DNA from: RPRB01 sp035543115
Lineage (GTDB): Bacteria > Myxococcota > Myxococcia > Myxococcales > Myxococcaceae
Direction: 5' to 3'
DNA: 64,000 nt
Assembly: GCA_035543115.1 (NCBI GenBank)
Contig: DATKKF010000004.1
Coordinates: 186,001-250,000 of the forward strand
Part shown: positions 16,600 through 26,213 of the stretch, in pieces
Position numbering within the stretch: position 1 is the first letter of the stretch
Layout of the letters: each line of letters begins with the position of its first letter
Made by a program: the position numbers and the translations under genes
The notes under the pieces: model-generated
What the model saw: the letters and a program-made list of their open reading frames with translations, nothing else
The model's database searches: none
Told to the model about the DNA's origin: nothing

Positions 16600-18974
16600 T
16601 GCACCCGCTCCGCCCGGGGCGCCACGGGCGCCGTGGTCTTCACCACGCCCGGGAGCGGCCGCCCGCCGAGGAGGCGGTAGGTGTTCCAGCTGCGGAGCAC
16701 CCGCTTCACGTAGCTCCGGGTCTCGGTGAGGGGAATCTCCTCCACCCAGCGGTCGAGCTCGGACTCGGGGCGCGCCGACCGCCAGCGGCTCACCATGCCC
16801 TCCCCGGCGTTGTAGCTCGCCAGGGCCAGGGCCACGTTGCCGTCGAAGCGCTGGAGCAGGTGCCCGAGGTACGCCGCCCCGAGCTGGATGTTGGTGGAGG
16901 GGTTCTGGAGCTGCTCGGCGTTCGGCGCCCGGATGCGCAGGGCCCTCGCCATCTCGCGCGCGGTGGGGAGCATCAGCTGGGTGAGCCCGACTGCCCCGGC
17001 CCAGGACAGGGCGCGCGGGTCGAGCGCGCTCTCCTCGCGCATCAGCGCTTGGAGCAGCTCGGGCTCCACCCCCGACCCGCGGGTGTAGCGCACCACCAGG
17101 TCCCGGAAGGCGTCCGGATAGGCGATGGACCACAGATCTCGCGAGCCGGGGGCGACGGGCCCGCTGAGGTCGCGCCGGAGCGTCAGCCGCGCGACGCCGT
17201 GGGCCGAGCGGACGTCCCCGGTGCGGGAGAGCGCCTCCACCAGCAGCCGCTGGGCCTCGGGCGGCTGACCGGTGCGCCGCGCGGCGAGCAGCTCGGACGA
17301 GGCGGCGTCGTTGAAGCCCAGGCGCAGCAGCTCCACCCCGGCGAGGAAGTGCGGATCGTCGAGCAGCGTGCCCGTCTCGAAGTCGGCCGGAGTCGCCCCC
17401 GCGGGCAGCGTCGCCAGCTGGGTGCCCACCCGCGAGGCCCGCACCGGGTCGCGCTCGGCGAGCCGCTCGCGGGCCATCAGGCCGTAATAGGTGCCGGGGT
17501 GACCGAGGGCGAGCGCCTCCCACAGGCCCAGCGCCTCGTCGCTGCCCTTGCCCTGGTCGAGCACCCGCGCGCGCCAGTAACGCGCCCGTTCGAGGTCGTA
17601 GCTCTCCTCGGCCCCGGCGCGCGCCTTCTCCAGCGCCTGCAGCGCGGCGAGCGCCCCGGGCTGGTCACCGGCCCCGTGGCGGAGCCAGAACACCTTGAAC
17701 AGCGCCTCGCCCAGCTGGTCACCCCCGGGGTAGCGCTCGGCGATGCGGTCCAGCCGGGACAGCGCGGCGTCGGTGTCGCCGTCCTGTGCCAGGAGATCTG
17801 CGGCGACGTAGAGCGCGTCGTCGGCGAGCGGGTTCTCCGGGAACTCCTTCGCCAGCGCGTCGAAGGTCTTCACCGCCTGGGCAGGGGCAACGACGGACTG
17901 GGAGGTGCCGAGCAGGTAGAGCGCTCGGACCCGGAGCTCCGGGTCGGTGCAGGCGCGCACCACCGGGGCGAGCACTTCCTGGACCTCGGCGTGGCGCCGC
18001 TCCTTGCGCAGCGCCCGTCCCTCCACCAGGCGCGCACGGCAGGCGAGCGGATCGGGCACCTTGAGCCGCGGGAGCACCGGCCGGAGCACCTCCAGGCCCT
18101 GGCGATTCCGGTGCAGCTCGACCAGCGACTCGGCGCGGGCCACCGTCGCGTCCACGGTGAGCGCGGCCTTGCCCAGCCGGCGCTCCGCCTGGGCGGCGAG
18201 CGGGGAGCGGGGATGGCCGCTCCAAAGCGCGAGCAGCGCCTGCCGCTCGGCACCGGCGTCGCGCCGGGCGCGGGCCAGATCCGCCTGCGTCACCAGCGCC
18301 TCTGCGGCCACGTCCCTCCCCCAGAGCGGGGAGTCGGCGCGGGCGAGTGGTTCGAGGGTCTCGGCAGCGGCGGAGAGGGCGCCTTGCCGCCGCAGGACGC
18401 GCGCCAGGCCGAAGCGCGCGTCCGGGTACACACGCGAGGTCGGTGAGATGGCGGCGAACAGACGCCCGGCCGCGTCGAGCTCACCCAGCTCCTCCCGGGC
18501 GAGCCCCGCCTGGAGCCGGCACCGGTCGGCGATGGCAGGGAGCTCCAGGGCGAGCGCCTCCAGCTCCGCCGCGGGCGTGGCGGCCGGGCGCACCCTCAGC
18601 TCGGCCAGGGCGCGGAGGTAGCGGACCTGGGGGGTGTCCTTCGCCTTCGCCAGCAGCAGGACCGCGTGCTCGTACCTGCCGGCCTCGAACTCGGCGCGCG
18701 GCGCGGCCAGCTCGCCGATGAACACCGGGTCGAGGGTCCGCAGGTCGACACGGCGGCCGGCGGGAGCTGGCACTGCCACCGGCGACGGCCCGGACGGAAA
18801 GGCCGGATTCCACACCTCGGCCACGTCGTCCGGAACCAGCCCCTGCTCCACGTCGGGAGCGGGGTCGGTCGCGGCGGCCGGGGAGGTCTCGGGGGATGCG
18901 GCGAGAAGCAGGGCGACGAGCGGGAGGAGCACGGCGGGGCAGGCGAGCCCCTGGAGTGTGAAGGGTCCGCCCAC
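16596..18974 (-). CDS. Periplasmic soluble lytic transglycosylase (Slt70-like)
   Basis: About 792 residues. An N-terminal hydrophobic stretch (AVLLPLVALLLAAS) is a signal peptide. A long alpha-solenoid of TPR-like repeats fills residues ~60-580. The C-terminal GH23 domain has the catalytic Glu648 in MREESALDPRALSWAG, then GLTQLMLPTA and NAGEGMVSRW. It cleaves peptidoglycan glycan strands, releasing anhydromuropeptides. GTG 18974 gives the most complete signal peptide; GTG 18932 would shorten it. It is divergent from a histidine kinase gene with 45 bp between starts, and its stop overlaps selA. Confidence 0.92.
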   Translation of the reverse strand: MGGPFTLQGLACPAVLLPLVALLLAASPETSPAAATDPAPDVEQGLVPDDVAEVWNPAFPSGPSPVAVPAPAGRRVDLRTLDPVFIGELAAPRAEFEAGRYEHAVLLLAKAKDTPQVRYLRALAELRVRPAATPAAELEALALELPAIADRCRLQAGLAREELGELDAAGRLFAAISPTSRVYPDARFGLARVLRRQGALSAAAETLEPLARADSPLWGRDVAAEALVTQADLARARRDAGAERQALLALWSGHPRSPLAAQAERRLGKAALTVDATVARAESLVELHRNRQGLEVLRPVLPRLKVPDPLACRARLVEGRALRKERRHAEVQEVLAPVVRACTDPELRVRALYLLGTSQSVVAPAQAVKTFDALAKEFPENPLADDALYVAADLLAQDGDTDAALSRLDRIAERYPGGDQLGEALFKVFWLRHGAGDQPGALAALQALEKARAGAEESYDLERARYWRARVLDQGKGSDEALGLWEALALGHPGTYYGLMARERLAERDPVRASRVGTQLATLPAGATPADFETGTLLDDPHFLAGVELLRLGFNDAASSELLAARRTGQPPEAQRLLVEALSRTGDVRSAHGVARLTLRRDLSGPVAPGSRDLWSIAYPDAFRDLVVRYTRGSGVEPELLQALMREESALDPRALSWAGAVGLTQLMLPTAREMARALRIRAPNAEQLQNPSTNIQLGAAYLGHLLQRFDGNVALALASYNAGEGMVSRWRSARPESELDRWVEEIPLTETRSYVKRVLRSWNTYRLLGGRPLPGVVKTTAPVAPRAERVQ

Positions 18975-19019
18975 CGGGCGCAACCATTGGGGATTAGACT
19001 TCAGGCCAGGTTCACCTGG

Positions 19020-21227
19020 ATGGACATCCGCACCCAGACCGCTCTGCTCGCCTGCATCGTGGCCACCGCCCTGGGCCTGTCCATGGTGCTGCGCACGAGC
19101 CGCGCGCGGGTACTGACCGCGTACTCGGTCTTCGCCTTCACCGCCGGAGCCTTCTACCTGGCGGACTTTCTCCGCAACGTCTTCCTCTCGGGGGGGCTCA
19201 CCGGCTGGCCGGTCCGCATCGTGGTCGGGCTCCGCCTGTTCTCGGCGGCGGTGGTGCCGTCCGCCGCCCTGGCCTTCTTCCTCGAGTTCCTCGGCGGGCA
19301 GAGCCAGGGGCGGAGGACCAGCCGGCGGGTCGCGGCCTTCTCGGTCTTCCTCGGCCTCGCGGTGGCGGTGACGCCTCTGGCCACCTCGGCGTGGGGGCGG
19401 GCGGTGGTGGCGGTCTGGGGCTTCGGGACCATGCTCCTCTCGCTGTCGCTGCTGGTCCGGCGGGTGCGCCGGAGCGACTCGAAGACCGAGCGCGCCCGGC
19501 TCACCTACCTGGCCATCGGCGCCGCGGCGGCGCTGCTCTTCACCGCGCTGGACGGGCTCGTCACCCTGGGGCTCCCCTTCCCCACGCTCGGGCCGGTGGT
19601 GACCACGCTGTACCTCTTCTTCCTCGCCCAGACGCTGCTCCGGCTGCGGCTGATGGACCTGCACGAGCTCCTGGGGAAGGTGGCGAGCCAGACCGTCCTG
19701 GCGGTGATGCTGGCCGCGGTGTTCCTGGTGCTCACCGCCTGGGTGAAGGGGAACACCTCGCTCTACCTGTTCAACACCGTCCTCTCGGCGTTCGTCATCG
19801 GCATCCTGCTCGAGCCGCTCCGGGCGAAGGTCGAGGCACAGGTGGTGCACATCTTCTTCCGCGAGCGGAGCGAGCTGCTCAGGTCACTCGGCGCGCTCCG
19901 GACCCGACTGGCCAACGTCATCGACCCCGGAGAGGCCACCGAGGTCATCCTCGACGCGCTGGAGGAGACACGCCGGGTGACGCACGCCTCGGTGTACCTG
20001 CTCGCCGAGGACCGCCCGGGCTTCCAGCGGGCGAACTTCCGTGGCCCCGAGCCGGTGCCGTTCCTCGACGCCGCCGCGGCCCGTGGCCTCCTCTCGGCAG
20101 CGGCGAGCGGGCAGAAGGCGGTCCTCCTGGAGAATCTCGAGCGCCGGATCATCGAGATGCGCACCCGGACGGCCGAGGGGCGGCGCAGCCGCGAGGAGCT
20201 GAAGCGCACGCTCGACACCCGCAACGCGCTCCTCTCGCTCAAGTCTGCCTTCACCGTTCCGCTGGTGGGGGGCGACCGGGTGGTGGGCTTCCTGAACCTC
20301 TGGGACGAGCGGGTGCCCGAGGCCTTTGCCTCGGATGAGATCGCGATGGTGCTCGAGGTGGCCGAGCGGCTGGCGACCATCGTCGAGAACAGCAAGCTGT
20401 ACGAGCGGATGCGCGAGCGCGACCGTCTCGCCGCGCTGGGCGAGATGGCGGCGGGCCTGGCGCACGAGATCAGGAACCCCCTGGGTGCCATCAAGGGGGC
20501 CGCCCAGTGCCTCGAGCCCCGGCCCCGTGAAGGCGAGGAAGGCGAGTTCCTGGACGTCATCGTCGAGGAGGTCAACCGGCTGAACGGCGTGGTGACCCAG
20601 TTCCTCGACTACGCGCGGCCCTTGAAGCAGAGCTTCGGGACGGTGGACATCAACGAGGTGGTGGGCCGCACCATCCGGCTCATCCAGAACGAGGTCCCCG
20701 GACGGCTGGCGCTGGTGGTGGAGCTCGGCGAGTCGCTCCCCGCCGTCGAGGGCGACCCGGAGCAACTCAAGCAGGTGCTCATCAACCTGGTGCAGAACGG
20801 GATCCAGGCGCTGGGGACCACGCCGGGCACCATCCGGATCCGGACCCGGGGGCCCGAGCGCTTCGCGGATCTCCGCACCGGCGGCGACTTCGTGGAGATC
20901 GACGTCACCGACGACGGCCCGGGCATCCCCCCGGAGCAGCAGCCCAACATCTTCGTCCCCTTCTTCACCACCAAGCAGAAGGGCACGGGCCTGGGGCTCG
21001 CCATCTGCCAGCGCATCGTGAAGAGCCACGGGGGCAGCATCTCGGTCCAGAGCAAGGTCAGCGAGGGCTCCACCTTCGTGGTCCGGCTGCCGGCGCTGGC
21101 CACCGCCGCCGCGCCGAGGGCCGTGGAGCCCCCCCGCGAGGGGACACCCACCCCGGGCGAGCTCGGGCTCAGGCAGAGCCGCCGCGAGCGGGCGCGGGAA
21201 CGCCGCCGCCGCCGCTCCTCGGTGTAG
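19020..21227 (+). CDS. Multi-span membrane sensor histidine kinase with GAF-like domain
   Basis: A 735-residue kinase. The first ~270 residues hold about eight hydrophobic segments. A GAF-like domain follows (about 295-450, ending in FTVPLVGGDRVVGFLNLWD). HisKA has His482 in GLAHEIRNPLGAIKG. HATPase_c has an N-box (LINLVQNGIQAL), G1 DDGPGIPPEQQ and G2 GTGLGLAICQRIVKSHGG. The last ~40 residues are Arg-rich. No response regulator is adjacent; the next gene is pilY1 of a minor-pilin operon, so it may sense a surface or pilus state. An orphan kinase for the NtrC regulator at 32.8 kb is also possible. Confidence 0.92.
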   Translation: MDIRTQTALLACIVATALGLSMVLRTSRARVLTAYSVFAFTAGAFYLADFLRNVFLSGGLTGWPVRIVVGLRLFSAAVVPSAALAFFLEFLGGQSQGRRTSRRVAAFSVFLGLAVAVTPLATSAWGRAVVAVWGFGTMLLSLSLLVRRVRRSDSKTERARLTYLAIGAAAALLFTALDGLVTLGLPFPTLGPVVTTLYLFFLAQTLLRLRLMDLHELLGKVASQTVLAVMLAAVFLVLTAWVKGNTSLYLFNTVLSAFVIGILLEPLRAKVEAQVVHIFFRERSELLRSLGALRTRLANVIDPGEATEVILDALEETRRVTHASVYLLAEDRPGFQRANFRGPEPVPFLDAAAARGLLSAAASGQKAVLLENLERRIIEMRTRTAEGRRSREELKRTLDTRNALLSLKSAFTVPLVGGDRVVGFLNLWDERVPEAFASDEIAMVLEVAERLATIVENSKLYERMRERDRLAALGEMAAGLAHEIRNPLGAIKGAAQCLEPRPREGEEGEFLDVIVEEVNRLNGVVTQFLDYARPLKQSFGTVDINEVVGRTIRLIQNEVPGRLALVVELGESLPAVEGDPEQLKQVLINLVQNGIQALGTTPGTIRIRTRGPERFADLRTGGDFVEIDVTDDGPGIPPEQQPNIFVPFFTTKQKGTGLGLAICQRIVKSHGGSISVQSKVSEGSTFVVRLPALATAAAPRAVEPPREGTPTPGELGLRQSRRERARERRRRRSSV

Positions 21228-21243
21228 GACAAATCCACACGTA

Positions 21244-21271
21244 CTCGCAAAGTTTGCGAGGAAAAGTTTGC
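21244..21271 (+). promoter_or_regulatory. Palindrome and direct repeat upstream of pilY1, candidate operator/enhancer
   Basis: CTCGCAAA-g-TTTGCGAG (21244-21260) is a perfect 8-bp palindrome around one base. AAAGTTTGC occurs at 21249-21257 and again at 21263-21271, one and a half helical turns on. It lies about 110 bp before the pilY1 start and about 90 bp before a sigma-54-like element, which is the usual place for an activator binding site. No T-run follows, so it is not a typical terminator for the kinase gene. Confidence 0.5.
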
Positions 21272-21343
21272 CGCTGACCTCCGCGCAGGCTCCTGGGTCG
21301 AAGCAACCGCGCGTGAGCACACCGAAAATAGAGCGGCCGGTCG

Positions 21344-21359
21344 TGGCGTGTGGCTTGCT
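21344..21359 (+). promoter_or_regulatory. Possible sigma-54 promoter of the pilY1 operon
   Basis: TGGCGTGTGGCTTGCT has the -24 GG and -12 GC ten bases apart and matches TGGC....TTGCT, but differs from TGGCAC in two bases. The predicted start would be about 21370, only a few bases before ATG 21375. That would make a nearly leaderless message unless ATG 21411 is used. Type IV pilus genes in myxobacteria are known sigma-54 targets, which supports it in general terms. Confidence 0.4.
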
Positions 21360-21374
21360 GCCCCCTGCCCCGCG

Positions 21375-24300
21375 ATGCGACAGGTCAAGCTCGTCTCCCA
21401 GTTCGGTGTGATGTGGATGCTGGTCTTCGTGATGGCGGCCGGTCCGCTGCCGCTCGGCATTCCGCGCGCCCAGGCGGCGGGACCGAGCATCACCGACCTG
21501 CCGGGCCTGCAGAACTTCTACAACCCGAAGGTCTTCATCATCTTCGACACCAGCAAGTCGATGGCCTACCGGCCCGCGGACCCGAACGACGATCCGACCG
21601 CGATCGCCGATGACTGGGACCCGAACATCCCCACGCCGGACACCGCGTGCCGCAACAAGTTCTGTATCGGCAAGCGCGCGCTGTACCGCACGCTGCCCAA
21701 GTACAGCCCGCGCATCGAGATGGGCCTGTCGGGCTACAGCCAGTACTACCAGCTCACCAGTCGGCCCTCGACGGTCGGCACGCAGTGCCGGTACGACCAG
21801 CTCTCTCTCGGCTACGCGCCCTGGGGCACCTACAGGTTCGGCCCGGTCCTCGACGACCTCGACAGCACCGGCCCGGGTGGGCCCACCGGGATGGCCGCCA
21901 CCCCGTTCACCTACACGCCGCCCGGTCTCCCCGCCAGCCATCCGACCCGGAAGTGGGTCGTCCGGACCGGCGCGAGCGGCGACGTCCTCTCCAAGAACGT
22001 GGGAAACGGCCTCGGTGGCCCCGGCAGCCAGATCACCGTCACCCTCTCGCCGGGCCAGACCTCGCCGGGCGGGGCCCAGTCCCTGGGCGGCGGTACGTAC
22101 ACCTACGACTGGCACCACGCGGTGGGCTCGGCCGGTGTGGTCAGCCTGGTGAAGGGTGGCAGCTGCGCGACCCCGGTCCTCGGCTACACCGGCGGTGCCT
22201 GCGCGGGCGACCCGTGCGACCTGACGCTCACCGGTCAGCACACGACCCCGTTCCCGCCGTTCACCTCCGGCACCGACCTGGGCGACCCGTACACCTCCGG
22301 GACCACCACCTATTCCCGCTCCGGACCGACGACCGCCACGTTCACCGATCTCTGCGGCAAGACCAGCCCGTACGTGGGCGGCGGCGCCTCGTGCAATCTC
22401 GTCTTCGGCGGCTGCACCATCACGAAGATCAACGGGCCGTACAACATCTTCACCGGCGGAATCTCCAACTATTACGACGCCACCTACACGCCTCCTGGAT
22501 CGTGGCAGCTGGTCGGGACCACCAGCAGCACCGTCGACGTGCTGATGACCACCTACGGGGTCGCCTGCCCGGCGCTGGGCACGGTGGTCACCTCCACCTC
22601 CGGCCCGGCCGGGTGGCAGTCGCTGGCCACCGGTGGTCCCGGCGCCGGGACGCCGACCACCTGGACAGGCTGTAGCGCCGCTGCCGGCATGAGCTGCAGC
22701 TGGACGATGACCAACGACTTCGTCGTGTCCGGCGAGGTCACGCAGCACTACTGCCGGTTCCAGCGGCCCATCTACCAGTGGCAGCCCACCGCGCAGCGCT
22801 GCGACTACAAGACGCAGCTCTGGACCTACAACACCGCCCAGGGCACCGACTACTGCGATTACAAGTTCGACCGCGATTACTACACCACCCCCAAGTACAC
22901 GTACTCCTACGTGCCGAACGACGGTGACCTCCTCGGCACCACCGCCTGGTCGTACACCGGCAACGACGACGTCGGCGGGTACCCGAGTGCGGTCACGTAC
23001 AGCGGGGGAAGCTTCAGCAACGGGGACTGCCCAAATCTGGTGATGAACAGTGCTGCACACCCCCAGTGCAACAGCGGTGTGCTCTGCAAGCTGACCTGGG
23101 CGAGCAACACCACGGTCGGCGCCACCAACTACCCGCTGGGCCGCTACACCGGCGTCCCGTACGGGCCGGGCGGGATGCCGTTCACGACCACCTACGTTCC
23201 GCCGTACCCCTCCGCCGAGCCGGCGGCGAGCCTGACCGATCCCCTCTTCCCGCCCAGCCCCCTGGGGTACTCGGGGGACTGGGTCGCGACCACCGGCGCC
23301 AGGGACAGCTACTGGGTCACCCTCATGGCGAACATCTACAACCCGGCGGACACCAACCCACCGAGCCCCCCGCTCTTCATTCCCGCGGCCTGCGGCGGCA
23401 TCTGCACCTTCCAGTACGCGTACACCGAGCCTGCGGGGCTGGTCGTCAACGGCCCCCGGCCCGCAGCGCCCCCTGTCCCCGACCCGAACTACCAGGTGAA
23501 CGCGGGGACCTCATCTCTGTCCCCGGGGGCGTTCAGCGCCGTCGCGGCGACGATGCCTCCCAACCGGAACAGCGGCTGGGCACAGCTGCCGGACAACGTG
23601 ACCCCCGCAATCTCCTGGCAGGGCGTGGCGCTGAACAACGCCCTGAACGGAGCGACCCCCGCCACCGACGGGCCGCTGCTCAAGATGCTGTCCAAGTATG
23701 ATCGGGTCAACAACCCCACCGGGGTCCAGATGCCGGACTTCGGCGACTACACGCCCCTGACCGGCTCGCTGAACGACGTCGCCGAGTACCTCCGGAGCTA
23801 CGTCGACACCGACCCGTACTCTGGCTGCGGCCGGAAGTACTACGTGCTCCTGCTCACCGACGGCGAGGAGCAGCCGGTGCTGGCCGGCAACGACCCGGTC
23901 GCCGCGGTGACCGCGCTGCGGAACCTGGTTTCCAACGGCGGCATCAAGGTGGACGTGAAGACCTTCGTGATCGGCTTTGGCTTCATCGCCCCCTCGCCGC
24001 AGCTCAACGCCATGGCCCGCGCCGGCGGAACCGCCGTGTCCGCCAGCGACCCGAGCAAGCTCGACCTGGTCGGTGGCGTCGCGCTCGACGGAACGGACGA
24101 GGCCCGGCTCTTCGCCTCCCTGGACATCAGCTTCGGGAAGATCCTCTCCGGCTACTTCACTCGCTCCAAGCCGGTGGTCAACGTGCTGGGGACCGAGATG
24201 TACGTCGGCTACATGCGGATCCTGCAGGGTCTGGAGTGGCAGGGGAAGCTCGACTCCATCGACATCAAGAGCACCAGCCTGCCGAACCTGGCCAACACCC

Positions 24301-26213
24301 TCACCAGCGACGGGAACTACAACTACCTCTGGCGGTACGGGGACGCGATCGACGCGCAAGGCCCCCGGAGCGTGTACACCTCCTTGAACCCCTCCGCGGG
24401 GAACCGGATCTTCTTCGACTACTCCGGCTGCAGTGGCGGAACGCACACCTGTGTGAGCTCCGCCGGGTGGAACAGCAACGCCGCCGCGGACCAGACGTCA
24501 CTGGAGACGCTGATCGACGGCAGCTCCCCGTCGGTCGCCAAGGAAACGATCGCCTTCCTGCTCAATCCCGGCGCACCGACCTCTCCGGAGCTCTTCGACG
24601 ACGGAAAGACCCAGAAGACCTCCCGGGCCTCGGACATCTTCCATGCCACCCCGGCGATCGTGGAGGGGGCTTCCCAGAGCACCACCTGGCCCGATCTCAC
24701 CGAGTCCGGCGCCTACGCCGCGTTCCGGACCGACCCGACCATCTCCAACCGCGACAAGACCGTCTACATCGGCGCGAACGACGGCATGCTGCATGCGGTG
24801 AAGGACAACGTGACCCTCGACTCCGGCGGCTTCCCGGTGACCCAGCCCGGGGCCGGGGAGGAGCGGTGGGGCTACGTGCCGCAGCAGCTCCTCCCGGCCT
24901 TGAAGGCCATGCGACAGGCCCATGCCTACGGGGTGGACGGCAGCGTTGCGGTGGCGGACGTGTGCGGCCCCGGCTTCAGCACCAGCCCCTGCACCGTCAA
25001 GGACGGATGGAAGACGCTCCTGGTCGGCGCCCTGGGCAAGGGCGGCGGCGGCCTCTACGCCCTGGACATCACCGATCCCGCGAACCCCCTGCCGATCTGG
25101 GAGGTCTCCTCGCCGCTGACCATGGTCCCCTCGCGGTCGTACACCCCGCGCCTGGGCGAGACCTGGGGCGCTCCGGTGATCGCCCGGACGGAGATCTCCA
25201 CCGGGCACCCCTGGTCGGTCTTCGTCGGCGGCGGCGTGGTCCCCGCCGCGGACCCGGTGCAGCCGTGGGGCAGCCTGTTCTACGTGCTCGACGCCCGCAC
25301 CGGCCAGGTGCTCACCGACGGAACCAACACCGCCGCCTTCTCCATCTGGGACGACCCTGCCGACCCGGCGCCCAACGGGGTCGCCACCCGTCCCACCCTG
25401 TTCCGTCCCGGCGACAACGCGCTCGCCCGCAAGGTCTTCTTCGCCGACACCGAGGGGAAGGTCTGGAGGATGGACCTGAGCAGCACGGACATCACCACCT
25501 GGAAGCCCGGCAACACCGCCGCGGATCCCTTCTTCGACCCGGCCAGCCCCGACCCGGTCTGCGCGCTGAACGTGAGCGGCGTGCCCACCCCGATTCTCAA
25601 CGCCACCACCGGCGTACAGGTGGTGAGCGGAGTGCCGCTCACCCTGCCCATCACCACGGTTCCCCGGGCGAAGATCTACAATCGTCCGATGATCGCGGTG
25701 GACAGCACGGGGTCCCTCAACGTCTACGTGGGCACGGGCGACTCGGACAACCCTGGCACGCTCGGGACGTACGACTACTTCTACGCCCTGGCCGACATCG
25801 GGGGCACGTGCGGCGCGCCGCTGTTCGTCCTTCGCTTCGATCCCGGAGAGAAGGTGCTGTCCGACCCGGCATTCCTGAACAACACCATCTTCGTCACCAC
25901 CTACGTCCCGGTCTCCACGCCCGGGCACATCTGCGAGGTGGGCCGAGGCTTCCTCTACTCCTTCGACGCCCGCAGCGGTCTGCCGGTGCTTGCCTTGATG
26001 GATCCCTTCAACGGCAACACGCCGACCTCCAAGCTCGACCTCGGCGATGTCCGCAACCCGCAGCTCGGGCAGGGCGGCATCCCCAGCGCGCCCATCGTCC
26101 GGGGCAACAAGCTCTACGTCGCCAACGAGACCGATCCCTCTCACCCCCGGCAGATCGACCTGGTGGGCTCGCCGCTCACGGTGAAGGTGCGAGGATGGCA
26201 GCGCGTCAAGTGA
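21375..26213 (+). CDS. pilY1: PilY1-type type IV pilus tip/adhesin protein
   Basis: A 1612-residue exported protein. The signal peptide is MRQVKLVSQFGVMWMLVFVM... ending in RAQA. A vWA MIDAS motif DTSKS sits at 58-62, but the partner strand LLLTDGEEQP appears only at about 825-834. The region between is rich in Gly, Thr, Tyr and Cys, so the vWA fold seems to carry a very large insert. Residues ~1085-1560 form the PilC/PilY1 C-terminal beta-propeller (FHATPAIVEG, VYIGANDGMLHAV, LYALDITDP). PilY1 sits at the pilus tip, primes assembly with minor pilins and mediates adhesion or surface sensing. No clear Shine-Dalgarno precedes 21375; ATG 21411 is an alternative. It overlaps the next gene by 19 bp. 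Confidence 0.95.
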   Translation: MRQVKLVSQFGVMWMLVFVMAAGPLPLGIPRAQAAGPSITDLPGLQNFYNPKVFIIFDTSKSMAYRPADPNDDPTAIADDWDPNIPTPDTACRNKFCIGKRALYRTLPKYSPRIEMGLSGYSQYYQLTSRPSTVGTQCRYDQLSLGYAPWGTYRFGPVLDDLDSTGPGGPTGMAATPFTYTPPGLPASHPTRKWVVRTGASGDVLSKNVGNGLGGPGSQITVTLSPGQTSPGGAQSLGGGTYTYDWHHAVGSAGVVSLVKGGSCATPVLGYTGGACAGDPCDLTLTGQHTTPFPPFTSGTDLGDPYTSGTTTYSRSGPTTATFTDLCGKTSPYVGGGASCNLVFGGCTITKINGPYNIFTGGISNYYDATYTPPGSWQLVGTTSSTVDVLMTTYGVACPALGTVVTSTSGPAGWQSLATGGPGAGTPTTWTGCSAAAGMSCSWTMTNDFVVSGEVTQHYCRFQRPIYQWQPTAQRCDYKTQLWTYNTAQGTDYCDYKFDRDYYTTPKYTYSYVPNDGDLLGTTAWSYTGNDDVGGYPSAVTYSGGSFSNGDCPNLVMNSAAHPQCNSGVLCKLTWASNTTVGATNYPLGRYTGVPYGPGGMPFTTTYVPPYPSAEPAASLTDPLFPPSPLGYSGDWVATTGARDSYWVTLMANIYNPADTNPPSPPLFIPAACGGICTFQYAYTEPAGLVVNGPRPAAPPVPDPNYQVNAGTSSLSPGAFSAVAATMPPNRNSGWAQLPDNVTPAISWQGVALNNALNGATPATDGPLLKMLSKYDRVNNPTGVQMPDFGDYTPLTGSLNDVAEYLRSYVDTDPYSGCGRKYYVLLLTDGEEQPVLAGNDPVAAVTALRNLVSNGGIKVDVKTFVIGFGFIAPSPQLNAMARAGGTAVSASDPSKLDLVGGVALDGTDEARLFASLDISFGKILSGYFTRSKPVVNVLGTEMYVGYMRILQGLEWQGKLDSIDIKSTSLPNLANTLTSDGNYNYLWRYGDAIDAQGPRSVYTSLNPSAGNRIFFDYSGCSGGTHTCVSSAGWNSNAAADQTSLETLIDGSSPSVAKETIAFLLNPGAPTSPELFDDGKTQKTSRASDIFHATPAIVEGASQSTTWPDLTESGAYAAFRTDPTISNRDKTVYIGANDGMLHAVKDNVTLDSGGFPVTQPGAGEERWGYVPQQLLPALKAMRQAHAYGVDGSVAVADVCGPGFSTSPCTVKDGWKTLLVGALGKGGGGLYALDITDPANPLPIWEVSSPLTMVPSRSYTPRLGETWGAPVIARTEISTGHPWSVFVGGGVVPAADPVQPWGSLFYVLDARTGQVLTDGTNTAAFSIWDDPADPAPNGVATRPTLFRPGDNALARKVFFADTEGKVWRMDLSSTDITTWKPGNTAADPFFDPASPDPVCALNVSGVPTPILNATTGVQVVSGVPLTLPITTVPRAKIYNRPMIAVDSTGSLNVYVGTGDSDNPGTLGTYDYFYALADIGGTCGAPLFVLRFDPGEKVLSDPAFLNNTIFVTTYVPVSTPGHICEVGRGFLYSFDARSGLPVLALMDPFNGNTPTSKLDLGDVRNPQLGQGGIPSAPIVRGNKLYVANETDPSHPRQIDLVGSPLTVKVRGWQRVK

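Noticed and set aside
18666..19019. Upstream in-frame extension of the histidine kinase
   Set aside because: It is antisense to the transglycosylase signal region and has no hydrophobic or domain pattern; ATG 19020 starts directly at the membrane domain.
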